Shown here piece by piece: positions 37,026-45,944 of a DNA stretch of 64,000 nucleotides. Source of the stretch: Leeia aquatica. GTDB lineage: Bacteria; Pseudomonadota; Gammaproteobacteria; Burkholderiales; Leeiaceae. Numbering within the stretch: position 1 is the first letter of the stretch; each line of letters opens with the position of its first letter. The notes under the pieces are model-generated. The model was not told the DNA's origin. It did not search any database and saw only the letters and a list, made by a program, of their open reading frames with translations. Where the stretch lies: positions 1,612,001 to 1,676,000 of the forward strand of contig NZ_JABAIM010000001.1 of the NCBI RefSeq assembly GCF_012641365.1, written 5' to 3'. The position numbers were made by a program, and so were the translations under genes.

Positions 37026-38017
37026 ATGCCCCGCTGCAGCACGCTGTATCCCTGACCGACTTGCAGCAACGCATCATCAACCAGCTGCAAGGCGAGTTTC
37101 CGCTGCATCCGCGCCCCTATGCCGAGGCTGCGCAGCGGGTAGGCTGTGATGAGGCCACCTTGCTGCAACAGCTGCGGCAATTGCTGCGCGACGGCGTGCT
37201 GACCCGCTTTGGCCCCCTGTTTCAGGTGGAGCGCATGGGGGGCGCTTTCGTCCTGGCGGCGTTGAAAGTGCCGGAAGCGGATTACGCCCGCGTCAGCGCC
37301 CTGGTGAATGCCCTGCCTGCGGTGGCTCACAATTACCGGCGCGAGCATGCCCTCAATATGTGGTTTGTACTCGCTACCGCCCAGCCACAGGGAATTGCCA
37401 CCGCCATTGCGCAGATCGAGCAGGATACCGGCCTGGCCGTGCATGCCTTTCCCAAGCTACGCGAATACTATGTCGGCATGCAGTTTGCCGTAGGCGGTCA
37501 GGCACCGGTTGGCCAGCGACCCGGCAACACCCCGCTGCGCGATGTGATACTGGACGCGCAGGACCATCAACTGGTCAAACGCAGCCAGGGCGGGCTGGCG
37601 CTGCAACCCCACCCCTATGCCGAGCTGGCGGCCGCACTGGGCTGCAGCGAAGATGCCGTGCTGCAACGCTTGCAGCGCATGCTGGAGAGTGGCGTGGTAC
37701 GTCGTATCGGTGCCGTACCCAACCACTACGCCATCGGCTACCGCGCCAATGGCATGGTGGTGTTCGATGTGGCGGACGTGCAGGTGGACACGCTGGGCGA
37801 GCAGGTGGGGCAACAGGCCTTTGTCAGCCACTGCTACCGCCGCCCGCGTCACCTACCAGACTGGCCTTACAACCTGTTCGCCATGTGCCACGGTGCCGAT
37901 CACGCTGCGGTCGAGCAGCAGGCCAGGCAGCTGCGCAGCCTGCTGGGCGCGGCCTGCACGCAACACGCGGTACTGTTTTCCAGCCGTATCCTGAAGAAGA
38001 GCGGCTTGCGCCTGTAG
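37022..38017 (+). CDS. nirGH: Fused siroheme decarboxylase NirG-NirH
   Basis: A 331-residue protein with the same two-half layout: VAHNYRREHALNMWFVLAT in the first half and RRIGAVPNHYAIGYRANGMVVFDV plus CYRRPRHLPDWPYNLFAMCHG in the second. It overlaps nirDL by 4 bp. In Pseudomonas nirD, L, G and H are four genes; here both pairs are joined. The D/L versus G/H labels follow gene order and are not proven by sequence. Confidence 0.9.
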   Translation: MNAPLQHAVSLTDLQQRIINQLQGEFPLHPRPYAEAAQRVGCDEATLLQQLRQLLRDGVLTRFGPLFQVERMGGAFVLAALKVPEADYARVSALVNALPAVAHNYRREHALNMWFVLATAQPQGIATAIAQIEQDTGLAVHAFPKLREYYVGMQFAVGGQAPVGQRPGNTPLRDVILDAQDHQLVKRSQGGLALQPHPYAELAAALGCSEDAVLQRLQRMLESGVVRRIGAVPNHYAIGYRANGMVVFDVADVQVDTLGEQVGQQAFVSHCYRRPRHLPDWPYNLFAMCHGADHAAVEQQARQLRSLLGAACTQHAVLFSSRILKKSGLRL

Positions 38018-38055
38018 GACCACACGGACTGTTTTGCCCGGCAGACGCACTCGGC

Positions 38056-38069
38056 TTGATACCTGTCAA
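38056..38069 (+). promoter_or_regulatory. DNR/FNR-like box before nirJ
   Basis: TTGAT-ACCT-GTCAA, one mismatch to the consensus, in the 112-bp gap between nirGH and nirJ. It would give nirJN its own activated promoter inside the cluster. The matching -10 region is poor. Confidence 0.6.
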
Positions 38070-38129
38070 TGAGCGGAACGCCACTTCGCAGGACCATGTC
38101 GGCATGGACATTCTTGCTGGGCGATTCCC

Positions 38130-39344
38130 ATGCTGCGCCTGACCCCGTATCTGCAATCCCTGCTACACCCGTCACCGCTGCCCCCTGCGCGCAAACCGGC
38201 CGGGCCGGTGGTGATCTGGAACCTGATCCGCCGCTGCAACCTGACCTGTCAGCACTGCTACTCCATCTCGGCCGACAAGGACTTTGCCGGTGAGTTGAGT
38301 ACCGATGAGGTGTTTGCCGTGATGGACGACCTGCGCGCCTTTGGCGTGCCGGTGCTGATCCTGTCCGGCGGCGAGCCACTGCTGCGGCCCGATATATTAC
38401 AGATTGGCAAGCGTGCCAAGGACCTGGGCTTTTATGTCGGGCTGTCCAGCAATGGCACCCTGATCACGCCGGACCGGGTGGCCGGCATTGCCGATGTCGG
38501 CTTTGATTATGTCGGCATCAGTCTGGACGGTATCGGTGCCACCCACGACCGCTTCCGGCGTCTGCAAGGCGGTTTTGACCTCGCCTTGCAGGGTATCCGC
38601 CTGTGTCGCGATGCGGGCATGAAGGTGGGCGTGCGTTACACCATGACCGAGGACAACGCCGACGACCTGCCCGCCCTGCTGCAGCTGGTCGACGATGAAG
38701 GCATCGACAAGTTTTATTTCTCGCACCTCAACTATGCCGGGCGCGGCAACAAGCACCGTGATACCGACGCGCGTCACCAGCGCACCCGCTGGGCGATGGA
38801 CCTGCTGATTGCCGAATGCCTGCGCTATCTGCAGGCGGGCCGCCCCAAGGATTTCGTCACCGGCAACAACGATGCCGATGGCGTCTACCTGCTGCACTGG
38901 GCCGAACAGCATTATCCACAACACGCCACGCAGCTCCGTCAGCGCTTGCAGCAATGGGGGGGCAATGCCAGCGGGGTGAATGTGGCCAATATCGACAATC
39001 TGGGCAACGTACACCCGGACACCATGTGGTGGAAGGTGACACTGGGCAATGTGCGCGAGCGACCGTTCTCGGCCATCTGGCCGGACACCGGCCACCCGCT
39101 GATGGCCGGGCTCAAGCAGCAGCCCCGCCCGGTACAGGGACGCTGCGGTGCCTGTCAGCATCTGGCGATTTGCAACGGCAACACCCGCGTGCGCGCCTGG
39201 GAGCTGACCGGTGACTACTGGGCGGCCGACCCGGCCTGTTATCTGAGTGATCAGGAAGTCGGCGTGGCGGATGGGGCGTTCCCGCTGGCCCCGCTGACCC
39301 GCTGGCAGCGTATCCCGCTGGTCAGCATGGAGACCCAGCCATGA
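38130..39344 (+). CDS. nirJ: Haem d1 biosynthesis radical SAM protein NirJ
   Basis: A 404-residue radical SAM enzyme that replaces two propionates of didecarboxysiroheme with oxo groups. The cluster motif is C36-x3-C40-x2-C43 (RRCNLTCQHCYSI), followed by LSGGEPLLRPDI. A C-terminal SPASM-like domain has GRCGACQHLAICNGNTRVRA and a final Cys for a second cluster. The ribosome-binding site is weak. The stop overlaps nirN. The protein is cytosolic. Confidence 0.96.
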   Translation: MLRLTPYLQSLLHPSPLPPARKPAGPVVIWNLIRRCNLTCQHCYSISADKDFAGELSTDEVFAVMDDLRAFGVPVLILSGGEPLLRPDILQIGKRAKDLGFYVGLSSNGTLITPDRVAGIADVGFDYVGISLDGIGATHDRFRRLQGGFDLALQGIRLCRDAGMKVGVRYTMTEDNADDLPALLQLVDDEGIDKFYFSHLNYAGRGNKHRDTDARHQRTRWAMDLLIAECLRYLQAGRPKDFVTGNNDADGVYLLHWAEQHYPQHATQLRQRLQQWGGNASGVNVANIDNLGNVHPDTMWWKVTLGNVRERPFSAIWPDTGHPLMAGLKQQPRPVQGRCGACQHLAICNGNTRVRAWELTGDYWAADPACYLSDQEVGVADGAFPLAPLTRWQRIPLVSMETQP

Positions 39345-40882
39345 TGCTGCCCAAACTGTCTGCCGCTATCCTGTTGTTGCTCAGCCTGCAGAGCTTGGCC
39401 GCCGACCCCGCCACCCTGTATCAGCAGCATTGCCTGACTTGTCATGGTAACCAGCGCATGGGCAGCATGGCCCCCGCCCTGTTGCCACAGAGCCTGGAAC
39501 GCCTGAAACCGGGCGAGATTCTCAGTGTGATCCGCCAAGGTCGCCCCGCCACCCAGATGCAGGGCTTTGCCGACCGGCTGAGTGCGGAAGACATCCAGTT
39601 GCTGGCCAACTGGCTGCGTCAGGCCCCCAGTGAAGTACCACAGTGGCGCGAGCAGGACATGAACGCCTCGCGCGTGCAGTACCTCGACCCGGCCACGCTG
39701 CCCACCCGCCCGGGCTACCGCGCCGACCCGCACAACCTGTTTGTGGTGGTGGAAGCGGGGGATCACCATGTGAGCGTACTCGATGGTGATCGTTTTGAGC
39801 CGATCGCCCGCTTCCAGAGCCGCTTTGCGCTGCATGGCGGCCCCAAGTTCTCGCCGGATGGCCGTTTTGTCTACTTTGCCAGCCGTGATGGCTGGGTCAG
39901 CCAGTACGATCTCTACACCCTGCAGATGGTGGCCGAGATTCGTGTTGGCCTGAATACCCGCAATCTGGCGGTGTCATCGGATGGTCGCTGGGTGCTGGCG
40001 GGCAATACCTTGCCGGAAACCCTGGTGCTGCTCGACACCAATGGCCTCAAGCCGGTCAAGACCATCCCGGTCAAGGACCGTAGTGGCAAATTGTCCCGCG
40101 TGTCGGCCGTCTACGATGCCGCACCGCGTCGCAGCTTTGTGGTGGCGCTCAAGGACGCCAGCGAGCTGTGGGAGATTTCCTACCGCGAAGATGCCGAGCC
40201 GATCTACCCCGGCTATGTGCACGACTACAAGATGGGTGAAGGTCTGGCCATTCCCGGCTACCTCAACCCGCGCGTCACGCCACTGGACATGGTGCTGGAT
40301 GACTTTTTCTTTGACACCCGCTACCAGCACGTGATGGCGGCCTCGCGCGATGGCAGTGCGCAGGTGATCAATCTGGACAGCCGCAGCAAGGTGGCCACCC
40401 TGCCGCTGGATGGCATGCCGCACCTGGGCTCCGGCATCACCTTCGAGCAGGATGGCCACCACCTGATGGCGAGTCCTAACCTGAACAGCGGTCGCGTCAC
40501 GGTCATCGACATGGACCGCTGGCAAGTGGTCAAGCAGATCACGACCCCCGGCCCCGGTTTTTTCCTGCGCAGCCATGAGCAAACACCCTACGCCTGGGTG
40601 GATGCCATGATGTCGCCGCGCAAGGACACCCTGTTCATCATCGACAAGCGCACCCTGCAAGTGGTGCGTGAGCTGACGTTGCGCCCCGGCAAGACCAATG
40701 CCCACGTTGAATTCACCCGGGATGGCCGTTATGCACTGGTCAGCATCATGGAAAGCCCGGGTGAGCTGATCGTAGTCGATGCGCGCACCTTGCAAGAGGT
40801 CAAGTCGCTGCCAATGATGAAGCCGATCGGAAAATACAACGTCTACAACAAGGTGAACCGCTCGGAGGGCACCAGCCATTGA
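39341..40882 (+). CDS. nirN: Dihydro-haem d1 dehydrogenase NirN
   Basis: A 513-residue periplasmic paralogue of NirS. It has a signal peptide (1-20), a cytochrome c domain with C31-LT-C34-H35, and a C-terminal d1-type propeller. NirN oxidises dihydro-haem d1 to haem d1, the last step before insertion into NirS. Two ATGs in tandem (39341, 39344) are both possible. It is the last d1 gene; nirE is missing from the cluster. Confidence 0.94.
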   Translation: MMLPKLSAAILLLLSLQSLAADPATLYQQHCLTCHGNQRMGSMAPALLPQSLERLKPGEILSVIRQGRPATQMQGFADRLSAEDIQLLANWLRQAPSEVPQWREQDMNASRVQYLDPATLPTRPGYRADPHNLFVVVEAGDHHVSVLDGDRFEPIARFQSRFALHGGPKFSPDGRFVYFASRDGWVSQYDLYTLQMVAEIRVGLNTRNLAVSSDGRWVLAGNTLPETLVLLDTNGLKPVKTIPVKDRSGKLSRVSAVYDAAPRRSFVVALKDASELWEISYREDAEPIYPGYVHDYKMGEGLAIPGYLNPRVTPLDMVLDDFFFDTRYQHVMAASRDGSAQVINLDSRSKVATLPLDGMPHLGSGITFEQDGHHLMASPNLNSGRVTVIDMDRWQVVKQITTPGPGFFLRSHEQTPYAWVDAMMSPRKDTLFIIDKRTLQVVRELTLRPGKTNAHVEFTRDGRYALVSIMESPGELIVVDARTLQEVKSLPMMKPIGKYNVYNKVNRSEGTSH

Positions 40883-40934
40883 CGAGGAGAACTAGTTCTT
40901 GTGATGGATGGTTTCTACTGGTCAAACCCCTTAT

Positions 40935-40956
40935 CCTTCGTCAACCTGACCGAAGG
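40935..40956 (+). other. Hairpin next to the ribosome-binding site of the DNR gene
   Basis: CCTTCG (40935-40940) pairs with CGAAGG (40951-40956). The right arm runs straight into the GGAAGG that serves the ATG at 40968, so folding may reduce translation. Confidence 0.45.
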
Positions 40957-40967
40957 AAGGCCTACCC

Positions 40968-41648
40968 ATGCTGTCGATCAATATCCGCGAATTTCTGAAG
41001 CATCAGCCGCTGTTCCAGCAGTTATCGGATGAACAGCGCGAGCTGCTGGTGCCGGGCACCCGCGAGGTGCGTGGTGAAAAAGGCCAGGTCATCTTTCAGA
41101 AAGGCGATCCCTGCGATGGCATGTATCTGGTGGTGTACGGCAAGGTCAAACTGTCCTTGATTGCGCCCAGCGGTAGCGAAAAGGTGATGGAAATCTTCCA
41201 TCCCGGCCAGAGCTTTGCCGAAGCGGTGATGTTCCTGCAGCGCCCCTACCCCTTGCTCGGCCAGTTTGTGGAGGATGGCATGCTGCTGCATGTGAGTTCT
41301 GAAGTCATCCACCAGGCCGTTCGCAATGACCCCGGCTTTGCCTTGCACATGCTGGCCGGGCTCTCCCTGCGTTTGCACGCACTGGTACGCGATGTCGAGC
41401 GTTACTCGGTGGAAAATGCCACGCAGCGGGTGGTGAACTACCTGCTGCAGGTGTGCAAGCCGCATCAGCAGGGGGCCAATGTTCACCTGCCGGTCAATAA
41501 AAACCTGATTGCCTCGCGGCTCAACCTGACGCCAGAGACTTTTTCCCGCGTGCTGCACCAGCTGAGCGAGGAAGGGCTGATCGAGGTCAATGGCCGCGAC
41601 ATCCTCATCCGGCAATTGCCGGAACTGGAGCAATATCAGCCCGGTTGA
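40968..41648 (+). CDS. dnr: Crp/Fnr family regulator, DNR type
   Basis: A 226-residue regulator with an N-terminal cyclic-nucleotide-like sensor fold ([27 protein letters not shown]), a dimer helix, and a C-terminal winged helix whose recognition element is [24 protein letters not shown]. It lacks the N-terminal Cys cluster of FNR, so it is not a 4Fe-4S O2 sensor. This fits haem/NO-sensing DNR or NnrR proteins. The conserved Glu/Ser/Arg of the recognition helix (E-x-F-S-R) matches binding to TTGAT-N4-ATCAA sites found in this window. Confidence 0.9.
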   Translation: MLSINIREFLKHQPLFQQLSDEQRELLVPGTREVRGEKGQVIFQKGDPCDGMYLVVYGKVKLSLIAPSGSEKVMEIFHPGQSFAEAVMFLQRPYPLLGQFVEDGMLLHVSSEVIHQAVRNDPGFALHMLAGLSLRLHALVRDVERYSVENATQRVVNYLLQVCKPHQQGANVHLPVNKNLIASRLNLTPETFSRVLHQLSEEGLIEVNGRDILIRQLPELEQYQPG

Positions 41649-42043
41649 TCTTTGCCTGCAAAGGTCAAGGCCACCGAGTTGATGCAGTAGCGCTCGCCAG
41701 TGGGCTCCGGCCCATCGGGGAAGACATGGCCCAGGTGGGCATCACAACGGCTACAACGCACCTCCACCCGGATCATGCCGTGGCTGGCATCGCGCAGACG
41801 GGTGATGCTGCCGGGCACCGCCTCCTCCCAGAAGCTGGGCCAGCCACAGCCGGCATCAAACTTGGTATCGGCGTGAAACAGTAGCGCACCACAGCAGACA
41901 CAGTGGTAATCTCCCGCGGCATCGTGCCGGTAAAACACGCCGCTATACGGGCGCTCGGTACCGGCTTGCCGGGTGACCCGGTATTGCTCGGCGGTCAGTT
42001 GTTCGCGCCATTCGGCGTCAGACTTGATCAGCTTGTCCGTCAT
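41636..42043 (-). CDS. msrB: Peptide-methionine (R)-S-oxide reductase
   Basis: A 135-residue enzyme that reduces methionine-R-sulfoxide in proteins. Two zinc CxxC pairs (CVCC, CSRC), [17 protein letters not shown] and the C-terminal [11 protein letters not shown] with the catalytic Cys are typical. The start at 42043 has CCGGAG upstream. The 3' end overlaps the end of the convergent dnr gene by 13 bp. Confidence 0.95.
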   Translation of the reverse strand: MTDKLIKSDAEWREQLTAEQYRVTRQAGTERPYSGVFYRHDAAGDYHCVCCGALLFHADTKFDAGCGWPSFWEEAVPGSITRLRDASHGMIRVEVRCSRCDAHLGHVFPDGPEPTGERYCINSVALTFAGKDQPG

Positions 42044-42187
42044 GTCAGCACTCCGGTTCAGGTCAGGGCATGTTGTTTGGTCGGCGCCCAGCCACGATTC
42101 TGTCAGTTGTACTTCAGTACACTGGCGCCTCACGTCCGGCTGGCGCAAGATGAATCATACTGCAGTGTATCGCCCAGGGAGGGAACG

Positions 42188-42517
42188 ATGCCGTATATCA
42201 AACGTGACAACCATGGCCAGATCGTCGCCCTGCTGAAAGAGGCCTCCGACGCAGCCGACAGCTTTCTGCCTGCCGATCATCCGGAAGTGATCGCCTTTCT
42301 GGGCGAAGGTGAAGGTACCGGTGGCAGCTTCGATGTGCTGGACCGTGAACTGGTGCGGGTACTGGAAGATCTGGTGGATACCCTGATCCAGAAAAACATC
42401 CTGCGCATTACCGACTTGCCACCGGAAGCCCAGCACAAACTGCTCAGCCGCAAGCGGCTGCGCTCCCAGCTCAATCCCTCGCTGGGCTTTCTGGGCCGGG
42501 CCGACGATCTGATCTGA
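42188..42517 (+). CDS. Small conserved protein, often named tryptophan synthase subunit beta-like
   Basis: A 109-residue acidic protein beginning MPYIKRDNHGQIVALL, with FLPADHPEVIAFLG and a helical block ELVRVLEDLVDTLIQKNILRITDLPPEAQHKLLSRKRLRSQ. Relatives in betaproteobacteria and pseudomonads carry a misleading tryptophan-synthase name, although the protein has no PLP fold. Function is unknown. AGGGAGGG lies just before the ATG. It is monocistronic and convergent with dgt. Confidence 0.82.
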   Translation: MPYIKRDNHGQIVALLKEASDAADSFLPADHPEVIAFLGEGEGTGGSFDVLDRELVRVLEDLVDTLIQKNILRITDLPPEAQHKLLSRKRLRSQLNPSLGFLGRADDLI

Positions 42518-42527
42518 GGGTACGCCG

Positions 42528-43874
42528 CTACAGAATGCCCACCCCGGAAATCTCGCGCGCCAGATTGGCCGCCGCGTTATCCGTCATATTGCCCACAAAG
42601 TCGAGCACGCTCATATAGCAGGCGTACAGTCCATCCCGCACCGGCAGCGGGCGCTCCAGCAGGGAGAGCTGGATGCGCTCACGGGTGGAGAGTGCTGCTT
42701 CGCCCTGGGTCACCAGCGTATGCACCCCCGGGATCAACACCGCCAGGATGGTGGCCATGCAGGGGTAGGCCGCCACCTCGGTCACCACTTTGCTGCGGTG
42801 ACGGTAGACTTTGCGGCTGGCCAGCTCCTTGGCGCCTTGCAAGGCATCGCCGATATCTTGCGGGCAGACGGCCAGCAAGTCCTTGCCAGTGAACTGGCCC
42901 GCCATCAGGTCGTGATAATGTGCCATGAAGCGATCCGCCAGTGCCGCCACACATTTGCCCACCACCGTACCGCGCACCAGCGCACATTTCTGCCGTGGGT
43001 CCTGGCTGGTCAGCGCACGCTCATCCAGCCCCGCCAGCGGCAGCAGCAAATGCTCAAACTCCTGCACATCCAGAATACCGATCTCGACCGCATCTTCCAG
43101 GTCAAGAATGGCATAGCACACGTCGTCCGCCGCCTCCATCAGGTAGGACAACGGATGGCGCGCCCAGCGATTGGCGCTGACTTCCGGCAAGCCCAAAGCC
43201 GCCGCCACGGCACGAAAATACGGCAGCTCGGACTGGTACAGGTTGAACTTGCCCGGTTTGGGCGACACATCCACCGCCCACGGGTATTTCATCAGGCTGC
43301 CCAGCGCCGCTGCCGTCAGCCGCATGCCGCCTTCGCCCGCATACATCTCCAGATTGGAGACCATGCGAAAACCATGGGCATTGCCTTCGTAGGTTTGGAC
43401 ATCCTGCGCTTCTGCCGTGCTCAGCCCGGTCAGCAGATGCTGCCGCGCCGGGTCACGAAACCAGACACGCAAGGCATCCTCGCCAGTGTGGCCAAATGGC
43501 GGGTTGCCGATGTCGTGGGCGAGGCAGGCCACCTGTACGATGGCACCGATGTCAAACGGGGTATAGCCCGCCGGCAGCTCGCCATGCTCGGCCAGGGCAG
43601 CGCCAACCCGGTTGCCCAGCGAACGGCCCACCGAGGACACCTCCACACTGTGTGTCAGCCGGTTGTGGGTGTGGTCATGGCTGGCCAGCGGGTGCACCTG
43701 GGTCTTGCGGCCCAGACGGCGAAAGGCGCTGGAGAACACCACCCGGTCATGGTCGATGTGAAAGTCGGTACGCAACCCGATGGCGCTGTCGGCAGCGGCC
43801 CCGGCCACGGTAGTCTGCACCTGCCCATCCACCACCTTGAAGCGGGTGGTCGACAACAACTGGTTCCAGTTCAT
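42528..43874 (-). CDS. dgt: Deoxyguanosinetriphosphate triphosphohydrolase-like protein
   Basis: A 448-residue HD-domain dNTP triphosphohydrolase that splits dGTP (or other dNTPs) into the nucleoside and tripolyphosphate. Metal ligands are seen in NRLTHSVEVSSVGRSLG and CLAHDIGNPPFGHTGEDAL. The ATG at 43874 gives the family-like N-terminus MNWNQLLS; a GTG at 43892 has a better ribosome-binding site (GAAGG) and adds six residues. Length is normal for the Dgt type 1 group. Confidence 0.9.
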   Translation of the reverse strand: MNWNQLLSTTRFKVVDGQVQTTVAGAAADSAIGLRTDFHIDHDRVVFSSAFRRLGRKTQVHPLASHDHTHNRLTHSVEVSSVGRSLGNRVGAALAEHGELPAGYTPFDIGAIVQVACLAHDIGNPPFGHTGEDALRVWFRDPARQHLLTGLSTAEAQDVQTYEGNAHGFRMVSNLEMYAGEGGMRLTAAALGSLMKYPWAVDVSPKPGKFNLYQSELPYFRAVAAALGLPEVSANRWARHPLSYLMEAADDVCYAILDLEDAVEIGILDVQEFEHLLLPLAGLDERALTSQDPRQKCALVRGTVVGKCVAALADRFMAHYHDLMAGQFTGKDLLAVCPQDIGDALQGAKELASRKVYRHRSKVVTEVAAYPCMATILAVLIPGVHTLVTQGEAALSTRERIQLSLLERPLPVRDGLYACYMSVLDFVGNMTDNAAANLAREISGVGIL

Positions 43875-43955
43875 GCGGGAAGAAGAGCGCACGGCAGGGC
43901 CTTCGGGGTGGAAAGCCGCATGATAAAGCAGGCAGCGAGGCTTGTCGCCCCGCGT

Positions 43956-44609
43956 TCAGGTCAGCTCGTCGAGGGCCGCTGCCAGATGATCCTGCACCGC
44001 CCAATGCTCTACCTGCCAGCGCCCCTGATGCCAGCTCACCCAGTTGAACGCAGCATTGGGGATCTCCACCTGCCGCAGCGCTGAGAGCGGGTATGCGTGG
44101 GCATGTCGCCACAGCATGTCCAGCACACCGCCGTGGGTCACCACCACCAGAGTTTGCCCACGGTGCTGCATGGCCATGGCGTCGAACGCCTGTGTCACCC
44201 GGTCGTAAAAACGCTGGATGGACTCCCCTTGCGGAATCTCCCATTGCGGGTCTCGCGCCCGGTAGCGGGCATATAGCTCCGGCTGCTGCTCTGCCATCTC
44301 GGCGTAGGTATGCCCCTGGAAGATCCCAAAGTGCTGCTCGCGCAGTGCTGGGCTGAGCCTCTGCGCGCACGCCAGCCGGGCCAGCAAGGGCGCCGCCGTT
44401 TGCCGGGCACGCTGCAGGTCGCTGCAATACAGTGCATCCACCGCAACCGCCGGAAAGCCACGCGCCAGCGCCTCAGCCTGTTCCAAACCGGTGGCATTCA
44501 GCGGGATGTCGGTCTGTCCTTGCAGGCGGCGCGCCAGGTTCCAGTCGGTTTCACCATGGCGAATCAGGCACAGACGGGTGGCGTCCGCGGGAAGTGTCGA
44601 TAAGTTCAT
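43956..44609 (-). CDS. Histidine phosphatase (phosphoglycerate mutase-like)
   Basis: A 217-residue protein of the histidine phosphatase superfamily. The catalytic LCLIRHGETDWNLARRLQGQ lies near residue 14, and the second His is in VVVTHGGVLDMLWRH near residue 150. Such proteins include GpmB-like and alpha-ribazole phosphatases; substrate unknown. It lies upstream of dgt on the same strand, with 81 bp between them. Confidence 0.88.
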   Translation of the reverse strand: MNLSTLPADATRLCLIRHGETDWNLARRLQGQTDIPLNATGLEQAEALARGFPAVAVDALYCSDLQRARQTAAPLLARLACAQRLSPALREQHFGIFQGHTYAEMAEQQPELYARYRARDPQWEIPQGESIQRFYDRVTQAFDAMAMQHRGQTLVVVTHGGVLDMLWRHAHAYPLSALRQVEIPNAAFNWVSWHQGRWQVEHWAVQDHLAAALDELT

Positions 44610-44657
44610 GCTTACGATCATAGCGGCAAGCCCAGTCGCTGGGGAAGCCTCACGTCA

Positions 44658-44681
44658 TTTGTAAACAAATAAGTTTACAAA
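44658..44681. promoter_or_regulatory. Operator candidate upstream of the MFS-regulator operon
   Basis: A 9-bp perfect inverted repeat, TTTGTAAAC and GTTTACAAA, separated by AAATAA, in an AT-rich patch 49 bp before the MFS start. It is the natural candidate site for the regulator encoded as the second gene of the operon. It may also touch the divergent phosphatase promoter. Confidence 0.6.
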
Positions 44682-44729
44682 TAAAGACTGGGGGCGCTAA
44701 ACTGTTCTGTCTTCGCCGGAGCCTTAACC

Positions 44730-45941
44730 ATGTCCAATCGCCACCCCATGCTTGCCTTATTGATCCTGTGCGCCATTGCACTGATCAGTACGGTCGGCGC
44801 TTCCTTGCCCTACCCGATCCTGGCGCCGCTGTTTGTGGATACCGCACCAGACCGTTTCAATCATTTCCTCGGTCTGCCGCCCAAGTTGTTGCTGGGCATC
44901 ACTCTGGCGCTGAACCCGCTCGGCTGCCTGCTCGGCAGTATGGTACTGGGGCCGCTGGCCGACCGTTTTGGTCAGCGAAAGGTGCTGGCCTGGAGCCTGG
45001 GTCTGGCCGTGCTGCTGCACGCACTCACCGCGCTGGCCCTGCAGGCCCGCTTGTTGCCGCTGTTCATGCTGGGGCGCTTTGCAGTGGGTCTGGTGGAAGG
45101 CAATACGGCAATTGCCCGCGCCATCTCGGTGAGCATTCCCGGGCTGGACCGTAATCGTGGTTTGTCTCTGATCAACTCGGCGCTGTACGCGGGCTGGCTG
45201 GTAGGCCCCATGCTGGGCGGGGCCACCGTGGGCTGGGGCTACAGTGTGCCGTTCTGGATCGCCAGCGCCGCCGTGCTATGCTGCCTGATCGGCTGTTGGC
45301 TGGCACTGCCCGGCGACACCCCCTCCCATGCCAACGACCACACGCTGTGGCAGACCATTCGCCACCGCAATGTGCTGTCCTTGCTGCGGGACCCGGCCAT
45401 CCGCCAGCTGGCGTTGCTGCAGATGGGTGTCGCCATCGGCATCTCGGGTTTCTATGAGTTTTACCCACTGTGGCTGGTGGAGTATCACCGTTTTGACAGC
45501 CAGCAGATCTCCTGGGTTACTGCCGTGCTGTGCATTGTGATGACCGGCATCAGCAGCATTCCCCTGTACAAAGGCACAGAAGGTGCCTTGCCACAAGCCG
45601 GGCGCTATGCCCTGCTGCTGGCCGCAGCGATCGCCCTGCAGGCACTGTGGACATCGTGGGCAGGGATTGTCGTGATCGTATTGGTAGGCCTGCCCATCTC
45701 GCTCTACAACACCCGGATGCCCATTTACTGGTCAGAGCGTTTTGCCAGTCAGGGGCAAGGCAGCGTGATGGGCTTGCTGGCCAGCATTTTCTTCCTGTCG
45801 AACATGCTGATCGCCGTGATCGGCGGGGGGCTGACGCTGCTGGACACCCGCCTGGTGCTGCTGCTGGGTGCAGGATGCTGCGCATGGGGTGCCTGGGGCA
45901 TCTTGCGTCTTGCCCGGCGAACCCATTTGCAGGAGGCCTGA
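44730..45941 (+). CDS. MFS transporter
   Basis: A 403-residue major-facilitator protein with about twelve helices. The cytosolic loop between helices 2 and 3 has the MFS signature GPLADRFGQRKVLAWSLG near residue 74. Gene order with a cysteine-rich regulator 3 bp downstream suggests an inducible exporter of a toxic or redox-active compound, but the substrate is unknown. Confidence 0.88.
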   Translation: MSNRHPMLALLILCAIALISTVGASLPYPILAPLFVDTAPDRFNHFLGLPPKLLLGITLALNPLGCLLGSMVLGPLADRFGQRKVLAWSLGLAVLLHALTALALQARLLPLFMLGRFAVGLVEGNTAIARAISVSIPGLDRNRGLSLINSALYAGWLVGPMLGGATVGWGYSVPFWIASAAVLCCLIGCWLALPGDTPSHANDHTLWQTIRHRNVLSLLRDPAIRQLALLQMGVAIGISGFYEFYPLWLVEYHRFDSQQISWVTAVLCIVMTGISSIPLYKGTEGALPQAGRYALLLAAAIALQALWTSWAGIVVIVLVGLPISLYNTRMPIYWSERFASQGQGSVMGLLASIFFLSNMLIAVIGGGLTLLDTRLVLLLGAGCCAWGAWGILRLARRTHLQEA

Positions 45942-45944
45942 GCC

